The position numbers were made by a program, and so were the translations under genes. From Enoplolaimus lenunculus (lineage: Eukaryota > Nematoda > Enoplea > Enoplida > Thoracostomopsidae), in the NCBI GenBank assembly GCA_030248215.1, contig JASANG010001091.1, positions 186,501 to 250,500 of the forward strand: DNA of 64,000 bases, in the 5' to 3' direction. This document shows, piece by piece, positions 28,601 to 43,600 of the stretch; within the stretch, counting starts at the first letter, position 1; every line of letters starts with the position of its first letter. The notes beneath the pieces were generated by a model. That model saw only the letters and a program-made list of their open reading frames with translations. It searched no databases and was not told where the DNA came from.

Positions 28601-31600
28601 CAAGAATATGACCGCTGAAGATAGCAGCACAGTGTTTCCGTCACAGCCGTACACGCGATGGACGTTGAAAATTCAAGCCGTCAATCCGGCCGGCGCATCT
28701 GAATGGTCTCGCGAATTTGTTATTAGCACTGAACCAACAAGTAAACGCGGAAACTTAAATGAATACAATTAAATAAAGATCATTATTTTGTTTAATTTTG
28801 GCAACTTTTACTTAGTCAGCACAGTTTTCAGCTGAATTTAGCAACTGTGATTTCGATGAACGATGACAATTTTCGATTGTATAAAAAATCTGCTCAATAC
28901 AAGTTGTCAGCATTATTTTTGGTGTAAAAATTTCAAAACTGACAAAAATTAATCATTGCGCTGTTTTTGACTCATATGACAGGGCACCGTGCGGTACGTT
29001 CATGTATGTAGTTCCCTAGGAATTTTGTCAAAAATAACATGATAATGGCTGGGTTTCTGAAATCTTAAGTATATATTTGTTTAAGTTATACTAATTACTG
29101 AAGTCGCTGACTTAAGTAAATATTTAAATTTTCGAGCGGAAACAAATAAACGCAAATTGTCAGCCATTGTCATTGCAAGAAAGTAACAGTTTTGCTTTCT
29201 ATTGAGGACGAACCAATAGTCTACAATTTTAACTTGACCGAGATTAGTATGCCTGAATGGTAAATTTGTAATCTATCAAATTTAGTCAGTGACTTAAGTA
29301 TTTACTTAACTTAAGTACGCTCGTTAAAACGACAAAATGGTTAAGTAATTACGTAACACGTGCTTAAGTGCTATGTCGTACTTGAGCATTGTTTTGGAAA
29401 CCCAGCCATTGTATTCTTTCTGTTTTATTTCGTTCACAGTTTGACAAATGAATCTTACAGATCATGATAATGTGATCCTGATATCACATTGGGGTCAAGT
29501 TTTATACCTTTAATAATTTCAGATCTACGCTCTCTTATCATTTTTTGGACAACGAAATATAAAACCATTTGATTATGCGCCGGGGTTACCTAGTGGTCGT
29601 TGACTCTACCTCAACGAAAATTTTCCGTTGACTCTACCTCAACGAAAATTTTCCGTTGACTCTACCTCAACGAGTGGTTTGTGCTACTCGTTGAGGAAGG
29701 GTCAACACTTTTATACAACCCCCGACACGCGTTGACTCTACGTCAACGCAAAATTCCTGCTGATCCTACCTCTACGTGTAACCACTCGTTGAGGTAGGGT
29801 CAACGGAAAATTTTCGTTGAGGTAGAGACAACGACGACTCGTTGACCCTGGCCTAGGATACATTTTGCAGACAGGCCGAATATCATATTGCGAACGGCGC
29901 ATTACATCTGTTCAAAAAGGTAGACAGAATTTCCCAGAATTTTGCTGGAAAAAACTTTGTCCACCCTAGAAAAATTTTCAGCCAAACCCGTAAGAAATCG
30001 TCGTACGCCACTCTTAAATTCAACCCTCCCACCCAGCAACCCCACCCTAGCATATTAACCTGACAATGACCCTGCAATCGAGACACAGTTTACGTTTCAG
30101 TTCCCGGTCCGGTTTCTTCGTTAACTGCCGTTCCACTCGGGCCAGATTCAGCCCAGCTGTCATGGCACGTTCCGTCTCGTCCAAACGGTGTCATTACTGG
30201 CTATGAAATTACGTACCAGCTCGTATCGCGTGGTCTTTGCGCTCAAATTACCGAGCCAGCACGAAAGGTCATCTCGGTTCATCCACGATATACGTTGCGA
30301 GATTTAGTACCCAACTCAAAATATAAAGTCACCGTTCGAGCGAAAACAACCGTTGTTGGCGAACCGATGCATGCAGAATTTACGACCGAAGACGGCGGTA
30401 AATTGGCTGGGGTCCATATTCTCAAATGCGTATAGCATCGTTCATCAGTTGGCAATAGGTTTTCAAATTGGCTGGGGTCCATATTCTCAAATGCGTATAG
30501 CATCGATCATCAGTTGGCAATAGGTTTTCAAATTGGCTGGGGTCCATATTCTCAAATGCGTATAGCATCGATCATCAGTTGGCAATAGGTTTTCAAATTG
30601 GCGAACACCTTCAATTATACACTGCAAAAAATGGTGAGTCAAATTGACTCTCTCCGAAATAGGCTCTACGGGACTACACAAACAGAGTCAAATTCGACTC
30701 CGCCAGAGTCAAACATGCGACTCAGTGAATCGAATATGACTCTGCCGGAGTCGAATTTTGACTCAATTTGTGTAGTCCCGTAGAGCCTATTTCGGATAGA
30801 GTCAATTTGACTCACCATTTTTTGCTGTGTAGTTGAACTCAAAATTGGCACAGAAGTAGATCGGATTAAATGCAGCAAGCAAAAAACGTACTAAACTTGA
30901 AACCCTCACTGGTGACAGGTTCGAAAGTTACAAGACCGATTGCCAACTGGTGATAGATGCTACATACATTTAAGAATAGAAACCTTGAAAACTTTTTATG
31001 GCAAATCTATGTGTGAAGTATGACCAGTGCTACTGTGAGATGCGTAACAGTAGTATAAGCATATTCCTAAGTTAAAGCATAAACTTAAGCCTCGCATAAA
31101 CCTATATATAAGCGTACGCCTAACACTATTGTGTAAACAAAAAATAAGTTTAAATCTTATAAGCTTAGTCTATTTAAGTCCTGTGGAAAAGCAATAGATT
31201 TGTTTATGCCACACGTAGTAATTTTAGCAATCAGGATAACGCTATATTTGTCGTGCGGGTTGCCAGACGACGTCGATTAGCGTTGAAATAGCCAAAACGT
31301 GGTATCACGATCTATCGCACGTCTTTAGGTTTAGCATTATAGTTCAGGCTTAGGACCCTGTCAGACGACCAATTATGGATTCTCTAAGACTATAGCACTA
31401 CTGTTATTGTAATCTTAATAGTAAGATTTATTGAACACAATTTTTTTGATAAAATAGATAAAATATTAACATTTTGCTATAAATAAATTATTATTTGCGT
31501 TATTTTGTTTAACTGAAATAATATTGTTTCAGTTCCCAGCGCTGGTCCAAGTAACTTGCGTGCAAGCGGCATCACCGATACAAGCACAACGATATCGTGG

Positions 31601-34600
31601 CAAGAACCGCAATGCTTACAGAGCAATGGTGAAATTACCAAATATGAATATCAGTTTCAAGGTAAACTTTAGTCACAGTTTTAATTCGAATACTCAGTGG
31701 CATGCCAGTCCCGTAGAAAAACGTTCCGCCCCTGATCTTTACATGGGCCAAAATGGTAAACAAAGAATGTTCTATGTTTAGGAGTAGACACATGGGCGTC
31801 AAGCGATATCCGAACATCAACGTCACCGCGAACTCAAGCTCAAATCACAGGACTCACACCGTTCACTAAATATCGCGTCAAAGTACGCGCATATACGGCA
31901 CGCGGTGCTGGACCTTGGTCACCTGACGTCATTATTACAACATTGCCAGGAAGTACGAACGATTATTTGACACTTGACCACTTTCTCTACACAGTTTGGA
32001 AATTTTCAGATTTTGGCATATGGACATAGTCTAAGGATTATGTATGCTTTAGGCTTAGGCTTATTCTTTGTATTAGGTTTCGTTTAAGTTTAGTCTTAGG
32101 CGTAGGCTTTTAGCATCGGTTTAGGTTTACGATTGTGCTTATGTTTTCGGGTGGAAGTGTAATAGTACTGTTTATTTTAAAATAGAACATAAATTTGATT
32201 TTACGTTTAAATAGTTAAAATTCTTGGTTAGTCTTATATATTATGTATACGTTTAGCTTATTAAGCCCCGTAATAACGGTGAGACTTATTGGTTTTATAT
32301 CATTTCAGGAACGCCAAAACGTCCGACAGCGCTCAAAATCTCAGGAACTGAAAAAACTTCCATCAGTCTTATGTGGCAATCTCCGCATCCTCCACATGGT
32401 TTGATCGACTCGTACAAGGTAAGCATTAAAGATAATATTATTATCAGGTGTATAGTTATTTATTTGTTTAGTTTTTAGTAATTATTTATACATTATTTCA
32501 TTAATATATTTATTTTTATAAATTTATTCGTTTATTAATGTTTGTTTCTATATATTGTAATTTATTGGTTTTTATTTTTATTTATTAATTTTTTATATTG
32601 ATTTATTTATGGTTATATTCATATATTATTTTTTATTTCTATATTTATATTGATGTATTATATTTCTATTTTCGTTTATTAATTTTTATTTATATATATT
32701 GATTTATTATATTTTTATTTTCATTTATTAATTTTTATTTCTATATTTATATTGATTTATTGATTTTTTATTCTCATTTTTATATTCATTCATTTTTTAT
32801 TAACTTATATATCTATTTGCTCATTTTTACATTTGTTTGTTTTACAATTAATTTATTAATCAGCCAAAACAGTTTGTTTCTGCTTCCTATATTTGCGATG
32901 GCTAGTAAGCTTGCATTTATTCGGCATCTGTTCTTATGCCAAATGTTAATACTGAACCGAACAAAACAATTATTATTGGCTTCGGGTTAAAACATTTTAT
33001 ATGGCATCATCGATGTACCTGGGGAGGGGAGGGTATTCTTCAGCTGAAAAGACATGGTACGTAGATAAATTCTTAAGCTAAGGTACATAATCCTGACAGA
33101 AATGAATATTTTTCAATTTATTGGGGGGGGCTTAGTCGTTGGCTATATCCCCACCTGAGTCTACGTTTTTTTTCACTACGTTGAGCTGTAATGGCGGATC
33201 CAGAAATTTTTACAGGGCAGGATGCGCGATACAGCGTAGAAAAAAGCAGTTTGGAATTAGCAAGAAGCCAAACGCAATTTTAGTATTTAACCAAAAAACT
33301 AAACCTTGGTTTTGATTCCTGTTGGGGGGCAGGCATGAGTGGGCCCCGTTTGAATCAGCCAGTGTTGAGCTTAACTGCACTTCACGGTATATAATGGTTT
33401 TTTAACTGATGACTATAATTAATTGTTTATATTCTCAAATGTGTATAGCATCTAACATTAGTTGCCATGTGTATTTCAAAGAACCGTTTCAGCTACGGAT
33501 GTCAAAATATGGCCAGAAGTAGGTATATTTACCCAAAAAATGTGCTAAATTACAAACCTATCCGTTAAATTTTAAACAAAATATACAAAACCTGCTGATG
33601 TCTTCAGAATATGTATCCACGTGACTGAACGGAGAATTTCAACTATTTTAGATTCAATATGCGCTCGGTGGAACAGGACAATGGACCGACAAACTTGTGC
33701 CAGCGAGCAACGCTCGATGCTCTCCAACGGAACTACGTGCTGGGTCGGGTCGGTTACCGCCAGGCGCGAGCATGCATTGCTCAACGGTGACTAATTTGAT
33801 TCCAGGGAAGATGTATGATTTCAAGGTAAACATATTAAGGATTTGAACCAGGGCCGGCACACCCAACATGATTGAGGAGACAGCTCTTGTCCACTTTCTT
33901 TAAATTCACGCTTAGGTTGTAAGGTTTAGCATGATGTAGGCTTAGTTTATATTGTTCAAGCCTAAGCCTAAGCCTAGGCCTTAAAGTAAGCTTATACCTA
34001 AGGCTAAGCATAAGTCTAAGCCTAAGTCTAAGCCTATGTCTAATCCTATGCCTAAGTCTAAGCCTATATCTAATCCTATGACTAAACGTAAGCCTAAACC
34101 AAAGCCTAAGAATAAGTCTAAGCCTGAGTCTAAGCCTATGCCTAAGCCTAAGCTTACCTAAGGTTAAGGCTGACTTTAAGGCTAAGCATTAACATTATAG
34201 TGTGGGCAGAAAGTGTATAAGAGCAGAGAATTCTTAGAAGTTTTCGGGGGTCCTGCGAGGATGTGCGATAGCTTAGCTGGACCAAAGGTTTTCCAAAGTG
34301 TGTACCAAAATGTTTAGTGGGTTCGGCTCCAGTGGCTTTTCCAGGCTACGATCTTTCTGGTACATAAACAGGATTTTAGTACCGTGTGCGAGTTAGACGA
34401 GACTATTACAGCTATGAGAAAATACTATCTGTAATCCCTTGCAAACCTCCTTTTTTGATTAAACTGTGCGACCCATGTTGCACCTATAAGGTCCTGCCTT
34501 CAAAGCTTAAGGTTTGAGTGCAAACCTTAGCTACGCGTTAAGTCTAAACACAAGCCTAAGAAAAGTGACGTATTTGCTTGTTGATGCTTTTAAATATGTT

Positions 34601-37600
34601 GCTATTTGATTGCATTTTAGGTATCAGCTCATATTGCAACAGGTGGCTGGGGCGAGTGGAGCAATACTGTCAGTGGATCAACATCCGAAGAAGGTATACA
34701 GTGTTTATTTTCTATTTTTTTGTTTATTTCTTTTTAGTTAAATGTTGGTATCATATTCGCAAAAGTTGACAACTTTTCTGGTATTTGTGTTGTTGCTAAC
34801 AAAAATATAGGCAAAATTGTATTTGGTGGTGTACGGAGACACGCGGTTTTCAAATTAATTTTACTGCACCACGCGGCGACGTGCGGCAAATATAGCAAAA
34901 TTCTATTTTAATACTTGATTTTTTTGTGCGTAAATTATAACATTTTTAATTTTAACCAATTTTTTTTTTGTATTTTCAGTTCAAGTTCAAATCTTAGATT
35001 TGCGTAAAACTGGAGGCACCGCGAATTCGATCGACATTTTGTGGAGCGTTGATCCGTCGATGTTTCATCGTCTTCAAGGATTCAGGGTATGTTTTAAATT
35101 GGCATTTTTTTGAAAACCTTTTCGAAACGAGTTTAATTAAAAACAGCTTTACTTTCGTGCTAAAGCGTAAACCGGAATTTAAGCCTAAGCGTAAGCTGAA
35201 ATATAAAAGCCTGATACCAATCATGCCAACTCTAAGCCTAAACGTTTCAGTTTCTCAACAACCTGCAACTGGTGTCTCAAAAATTCAGTGCTCAGGCTTA
35301 AGATATCACAATAATAATCAGTAATTTGATTTGGAGAAATTGTGTCTCTTATCAAATTAACAGTACACTGTAAAAAATGGTGAGTCAAATTGACTCTCTC
35401 GGAAATAGGCTTCTCCTGACTACACAAACTGAGTCAAATTCGAGTCCGCCAGAGTCGAACGTGCGACATAGTGAATCGAATTTGACTCTGGTGGAGTCGA
35501 ATGTGACTCAGTTTGTGTAGTCAGGCAAAGCCTATTTCCGAGAGAGTCAATTTGACACCCATTTTTTGCAGTGTACTGTTAGCGAAAGTAAACGAATACT
35601 TTGAAAAGTGCAAACAACAGGCGTCGCTTCGAACTTGCGTTCAAATCAAATCCCCCACTACTCGAGTTGAATATTATTTCAGATTAGCGCTTCGCCTACC
35701 AACAGGCCGTCGGACGTTCGCCAGTACGATGTCAACAACCGTCGGCAGCCTTTTGTGTACACAATTGAAAACCTGTCGCCTAAAACAGACTATAAAATAA
35801 CGGTGAAACCTAAAATTGCAACCGGATATCAAGACGGAACGTCGAAAATATTTTCAACTGAAGACGGTAAGTTGTCGAGTACGCATGGCTCGTGTACGCA
35901 TTCTAAGACAGATTTGAAAATTGTCACATTTTAGCATAAACTTTACGCCTTGTTGTATTAGGCTTAGGCTTAGGCTCAAGTTTAAGATTAGAGGTTTTGG
36001 CTTCGGTTTTGGCTTAGACTTAGGCTTAAGCTGTAATGAACAGTGAGCTCTAGTGCACTTTCGCCCCACCCCCCAGGTTTCAAAATCTCCAGAAACTGGC
36101 ATAACTTAGACTTAGACCAAGGATTAGGCTTAGGTTTAGGCGTAAGGTTAAGCTGGTGGTAGACAGAAAAGTGTACAACTGAATGAAAAATTAGAATGAT
36201 TTTGACAATTGTTTGCTTGTAGAATCTGCTTCCGGTGTCGGATTAGCACCGCGTGTCACAGATCGCCAAGCCACAAGTATCACCATCGAATGGACGCCTG
36301 GGTCCGGTTCCGTCCAATCGTATCGCGTTGAATATCGGACTCTAGGGTCACAATGGCTCACTTTCGGGACCCCTGTGTCTCATGTCAACGGCCGATCGTC
36401 GTATACTCAAACTATTGACGGATTAAAATCTGATACTTCGTACCAAATTCGAGTGGTCAGTGTCGGACGCGACGGCCGAGATGCACAGCCAAGTCCTCAA
36501 GTCACTGGTCGAACAAATTGTGGCGGTAAGCGGCGTGGACTCCGCCCGAATATTGGGCAACAAGGCTCATCTACTGGATCCGTGGATTAAATTTGAAATA
36601 ATTTGTTGCAGGGACAATTTTTCTGACTAAAGACATTTCTGCTCAAAGGGAGTTTTTGAAATAAATTTTGCTTGCGAAATACTTAAACTTGATTTTTTTT
36701 GCCAAAAATTTTAAATCCGTTTAGTTTGAAACCAAACGGCAGTGCCCGCGGCCGCGCGCAAGCTAATGTCCTGAACTTGCTGCTGGAACAGCCTCAGGCC
36801 AGTAGCCAGCTCACGCTGCTAAGGGTGGCTAAACAATTTTCACGAGGCGCATACAAAGGTTTTCGATGACTTACAAGCAAGGTTGAAAATTTCTAGGAAG
36901 CTAAAATTTGTTCGCCAAAATTTTTCCAGGAGGGGCGTGTCACCCTGGTTTCCCCTTGTCGTGTTTCCAGTACTGATTTTAATGGTATGCAGTTGTTAAA
37001 TTTCTTTTGTTGGCGACAAATTTAAATTTTATTTTTCAAGCAAATACGTACCTGATCGGGTAAAACATTTTCTCGTAGAAGTAAGTTTTCGCTTAGCTGG
37101 CGAAAAGATTCAATCCTCAAAGTCTCATCTTTCTTGCCGTTTATTGGTCAAATCTCATTTGTCAGCAGTTTATCAGGTGGTTATTCGCCTAAACAACACT
37201 ATAAAATGACTCGAGCAAAATCTAACGCGGCTTCAGTTCAACTGAACGTTTGACTGGAATTTTTGTAATGTTTTCAGCTCCAACTGCGCCGCCACGAATA
37301 ATTAAAAAAGACGATTCCAATGCGAATCTGATCCGAATTCAATGGGAGGTAAGCTTGTTTTGCAGATCTGACTGTAAGGTCGTTTGCACGAGGGAACTCT
37401 GTTGAGGCCAGCCCGGTCAAAACTCAAACCTTAAACGTTTTGTCGAGTCAACATTTCGCGTTTCAAACCTAATCGTATTTTCCGTTCAAATAGTGTTTTT
37501 CAACTCTAAAATTTCAAAGTTTAATTCAGTTTCGAGTTGAGTTGATCTACAATTTAACCTAACAGTCACTCTACTGAGAGTTTGATAATGTTACGAATAT

Positions 37601-40600
37601 TATTTGTTGTGAAGTTTGATAAACAACAAATTGAGAAATACTCAGATTAATGATAGAATATTTTCTGCTACTTCTACGAAGCGGAATGCCTTAAGTCTAA
37701 GGGCGTCCGCGGAAGTAGAGAAAAATATTCTATCATTAATCTGTGTATTTCTCATAGGGGGACACTGAATAATTTTTGGGGCCCCTATAATTGCAATTCA
37801 AGATTGTTTACTTTTAATCCGAGAGTGGATTTGAGTGGTACCAGCCAAATTTTTGGAGAGGGCAATTAGGGATTCCCTATAAATGCAATTCAAGATTGTT
37901 TACTTTTACTCCGAGTGTATTTGAGGGGTACCAACCACATTTGGGAGGACGGCAATACCCCGCCGTGGGGATGCCCTTGCTAAATCCTGTAATATTTTTT
38001 GGTTGAAACGTTTTTAGTTTAAATAGTGTAAATAGGTATTGCTGAAATAATCATTTCATCAAGTGTGTAGGTAAATTTCTTAAAATAGTTTACTAAAATA
38101 TGAAATAACATTTACAAAATTTTGCTATTGTTGACTAGTGAAAAAATAGCTGATGGTTTTATAATCACCATTAGACGTGGTTTATTGTCTCTCGGTATGA
38201 AATCTTTGCTCCGCGTCTGCTCGACTTTATCAAAATTTAGCCATTCCGATTATTTGCATATTTCTCCATTGTTTATTTTTCAGCCGCCACCACGCAATAC
38301 ATGGCAGTGCGATTCAATTTCGTACGAAGTCTCACATTATCAGCCCGGTTCACCGCCGCAAATAGTGCCTGTCGACGGTGCCCGAACTGAATTCACAAGC
38401 CCGTCAAACTCGTATCAAACGTGGTTTATTAAGCTACGCGCTGTTAATCGCGGCGGGCAAAGCCCATGGACTCAAGAAGAACAAATGAAGACGGCCGAAG
38501 GACGTAAGTTGGGCATTGAGATATAAGGATCTTGTAGACTCTGCATTACGGTCAGTGCTGGTGGAAACGCCTCCAATTTTACCCTTGTGGCTCCGGCTCT
38601 TGGGTCGCCCCATCCTAGCAAACTGAATTTTTTTTGTGGATCACGAAGTTAGAGCTGTGAAATATTTAATTAGGGACCCCTTCGGACATGTTTTGGGAGG
38701 CGTCTATGCTGACGCCGGCTCTGCTTACGGTTTCAAAATAGCTTTTCGATTTTGGCATAACGTTTCAGTTAACTATATGGTTTAGATTTGAATAAGATTG
38801 CGAGGTAAAATTATATGGTACGTTTCTGAAACATACAACCAATAACGAGGCTCTGATTACGCAACTTCAATGCGTACAGTATTTGGGGTTTTACTGCAAT
38901 TGCACACAGTTTATTAATATTTTTGACTGCACGCTTAAACAGCGGCCGCGTGCCCCAATGGATACGGCGTCGGACTTCGGATCCGAAGATTGTGGGTTCG
39001 AGTCTCATCGCGGTCAATATTTTTAGCCGTAATTATTTACTTCCGGATTTTTTCACAATTTTAGGACCTGGCGGTGTCACAGACATGACCCTGACTCCGA
39101 AATCACCGAACGAAGTGTTGGTCAAATGGAAACCTCCAATGAAGTCACCCGGGACCATTGTCGGATATGACGTTTCGTATCGATTGATTGAGCGGAAGGC
39201 GTGCCCCAGGGTAAGCGCAAGCAACCTGAATTAAAATTTTATTTTACAGTGAAAGTAAGCATTTCATTTCTGGAAAAGCTCATGGCCTTTGTACACTTTT
39301 TCCCTCATGGAACGTTCAGGTTTAAGCTCAGGCTTAGGCAAAGTTTCATGCAAACGCCTAGGCTTAATAGGTAAACCTAAACCTAAAGCTGAAGCGTGCG
39401 GAGGTGCGTATAACAACGAAGCCCTGCCCCAGGGTAAGCGCAAGCAACCTGAATTAAAATTTTATTTTACAGTGAAAGTAAGCATTTCATTTCTGGAAAA
39501 GCTCATGGCCTTTGTACACTTTTTCCCTCATGGAACGTTCAGGTTTAAGCTCAGGCTTAGGCAAAGTTTCATGCAAACGCCTAGGCTTAATAGGTAAACC
39601 TAAACCTAAAGCTGAAGCGTGCGGAGGTGCGTATAACAACGAAGCCCCTTTCACTTGAAATGTAGCTAAAGCTAATTTTGTCCAAGCGGATTGATTTACA
39701 CGTAGCATGAGTTTATTTCAGCTGTGTTTTGATTGGCTGTCAACGTTGAAGCTTTACTTGGATTAATTCCTGAATATGGTTTTTAAAATCGGGAATTAAT
39801 TCGAATATGAAAAGTGGTTGACGTTTTGCTGTGTTTACTATAGTTTTTTTTTGCAATTCATTGTAGTTTTTTGCAATTTATTGTAGTTTTTTTGCAATTT
39901 ATTGTAGTTTTTTTGCAATTTATTGCAATAATTTTATTTTGTTAATATCCAAATATTAAAACCCATAAATTGGTTATATTGCTTGCAGACTGAACCTACC
40001 GGATGGATTACGCTGTACAACGTTAAACAGCTGGAACAATTGCTAGAAGGTCTACTGCCTTATTCGGTGTATGAGGTTAAAGTAGCAGCCCGTACTACTG
40101 AAGTAGGCGACGAAGTAACAAAACGAGTACAAACAGATCAATCATGTAAGTGTCATTTAAATTTATTTTTCAATGTTTATTTTTTGCTTATTCAGTTGGA
40201 TTCAACCACTGGCTGATGTAAGCTTAGGGTCGTTTCTTTGGGTCTTTTCGGTTATCCCACCGCAGTCGACGTTTGCCGAAAAGTGGTCGGATTTTAACAA
40301 TTTTTGCATATTCGTGCTTCTCTCGACCTCCGTTGATCATTCTACGTCAAAATTTGAGTTTTTGAAAATTTTGATTTTTTAACGTTCCGAGGTCGACGGA
40401 CTCAAAAATTGTTTTGTCAAAAAGTTACATAAGTTATATACCGTTCAACGCAGCTTGCTGAGCTGAGTCGAATGCTGTTAATTTTTTCGTAATCTGACGA
40501 TTGGTTATTAACGAGTTGTTATCAAATAACTGATTCGGCACGCTCCCAACACAGGCTGGTTAGTTAACCGAAAACACCCGATGCCTATGCCAAGTGTCCC

Positions 40601-43600
40601 AACGTGCCAAAAGTAACACGTAATCATCGTGCGTACTGTTAATACGAAAAATGCATCTAATTTCTCGCTCGCAATCTTTGCTCCAGCTTTCTAATCTGAT
40701 TTACAAGGCTTCGGCCGGAAGTTCCGGTCCCGGTTTAAGTTCCGGGTCCGGCTTATCAGGTTCCGGTTTCGGTGGTCCGTAAGTAGGTTCCGGTCGAACT
40801 TTGCAATTTTTTATTTGTAGTAGCCTTAAAAGCCTAAGCATGGAGCCTAAATTTCAGAGCCTACGTTAACAAATGTACATAAGCCGTATTTTTTATAAAA
40901 CTCAAGCTTAAGCCTAAGCCTAAGCTTTGGTTAACAGGTGTACAAGATTGGGGCATTTTTTATTTAATTTCAGCTCCAACAGCGTCACCTCGTAAATTGG
41001 CGAGCAAATTTCAACTCGAACGGAGCTTAAGTTTCAACTGGCAACCGCCTGTATGCGAACAGCAACATGGACCGTTGATGGGATATCAATATGAACTCAG
41101 AGGTAATTATTAAAAATGGTTGCGCTATCCATTTGCGCCTTTCCGGCGGCGTCCGTCAGCCATACGGCGCGCCGTACGACAAGGTATAGCGCGAACCCTA
41201 ATTCGTATCCCAATGGATGTTTTTAGGCTTGAATTTTAGACTTGAACCTAATTAAATTCAAACGTTTAGACTTGTATTTAGGGTTAGGTTTACGCATAGG
41301 CTTAGTTATTTTTTAATTTTTACCAGCCAAATTATGACATTGCAAATGTTAAAGAGGGTTTACAACAAGCTTTCGGGTTACTGTAACTGTAGAGTTAAAG
41401 TAAATGCTTCATTTGATTCGAGCATCTCGTCTGTCACATTTTTAGTTCGCTAAACAATGCGATTTTAGCAAAATAACGCACGCTCTTAAGCATTCGACCA
41501 TTTCGCATACTATTGTGCCTACCAGAGTTCCAACGGAATTCCGATTCCGGCTGAAATTCCGACAAAATTTGCATTTCGACGCCGATTCCGACGGTGTTTG
41601 TAATTCTGATACCAGAATCGCGGTATTTTCGGTGACGTGTGTTTTTCCATCAAAATTATTTCATATTTAAACTTATGTTCCATCTTAATTTAAGGCAATT
41701 AAAAAGACCGAAAATGAGAATTGTAAAACCAACTGATTTCAAGAATTATACTGTGCCACTGCAAACTTACACTGAGAAATTACTGTGTAAACTGTGAAAT
41801 AAAATCGATTTGGTTTTACGACAAAAATTAACCAAATCATAACACACTTAAATCTAAAAATTCCGATTCCCGTTCCGATTCCGGTTCCGAGGAGCAAATT
41901 CAATCCCCGATTCCGATTCCGATCTCAACAAAATAAATTAAGTTCCGGTTGGAACCCTGGTGCCTATCCAATATCAATTCGCTTTCGGCGTCGCTGTACC
42001 GTAACCCTAAATTTATGATTGGTAGAAAAGTCCTATTTTCCAGTTGACCATCCTGACAATTTCTTATTATATTTTAGGCTTAGACGATTGGGCAGTTACT
42101 GATATTCGATTCGAAAACGTTAGCGTAACAGACTTAACGCTTGATAATCTGATACCGTACACTAAATATCGGTTCACTGTGAAAGCTTACACTGCAGTCG
42201 GCGGAGGGCCATCGACGTCTGATTTGGATGTCACAACTACGGCAGCAAGTACGTTTGCAGAATGGCTTACACTGCCAAAAAATAGTGAGTCAAATTGACT
42301 CTCTCTCGGAAACAGGCTTTTCTTGACTACACAAACTGAGTCAAAATTCGACTCCGCCAGAGTCAAATTGAGCAGAATTTAACTCAGCCGGAGTCAAATT
42401 TTGATTCAGTTTGTGTAGTCAGGAAAAGCTTATTTCAGAGAGAGTCAATTTGAATCACCATTTTTTGCAGTGTAGAGTCTTGGTACGGTCTCTTAGCGGC
42501 TTATACTGAAAAAAGTTTTCTAAGAACGATTTGCTTTTGCTGAACAATTTCAAACAAATCAAGTTTGTCGGTAAATAACGAAACGGCTTTGTGAAGAAAA
42601 ATTTTGGGGAATTCTGAAATATACTTATGTAGCTGTTCTCTGGGCGGGCTCGTGACCACGGGGAACAGGGGGGAGGTGCCCGTGGCTGTTATTGGAAATT
42701 AAACAAAATCGCCGCAAGTTCTTCCGTCTATGTTTTAGTCTTCTCTAGCTTGTTGCGTGGGTTACGGGCGTGTATTAGTCAGACGCGGCTGCAACGGTAG
42801 AAATAGGACGGATATATCCCGTCCCGAAACTTCTGGAGAGATATGAAAGAAGCAATGTTAATACACTTAACTATCTGGTTCTTAAAGGTCAAGAAATTTT
42901 TGCCACATACGGTTATTCTCTGCCCCCAATGCTGACCACACTTGTGGGATCAGTGTGATTTGATTTTATAGGCGAACCTCCGGCTCCACAAGATTTAACG
43001 GTTGTTGGCGAAGGTCGGGATTTTATCAAAGTATCATGGTTACCTCCACGTCCGCCACACGGCGAAATCGCTTCATACACGCTACGCTATCAAAACGTGG
43101 ATCAACCCGGAAGTAAGTCTTGGACTTATGCAGGGTTCACATTAACAAAACGTGGATTAACCCGGAAGTAAGTCTTGGACTTATGCAGGGTTCACATTAA
43201 CAAAACGTGGATCAACCCGGAAGTAAGTAAGTCTTGGACTTATGCAGGGTTCACTTTAACAAAACGTGGATCAACCCGGAAGTAAGTCTTGGACTTATGG
43301 AGGGTTCACATTAACAAAACGTGAATCAACCCGGAAGTAAGTCTTGGACTTATGCAGGGTTCACATTAACAAAACGTGGATCAACCCGGAAGTAAGTCTT
43401 GGACTTATGCAGGGTTCACATTAACAAAACGTGAATCAACCCGGAAGTAAGTCTTGGACTTATGCAGGGTTCACATTAACAAAACGTGGATCAACCCGGA
43501 AGTAAGTCTTGGACTTATGCAGGGTTCACATTAACAAAACGTGGATTAACCCGGAAGTAAGTCTTGGACTTATGCAGGGTTCACATTAACAAAACGTGGA

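Noticed and set aside
33892-34224. A real or fused telomere
   Set aside because: Tracts are degenerate, occur in both orientations in many introns, and sit between inverted ends of short elements.
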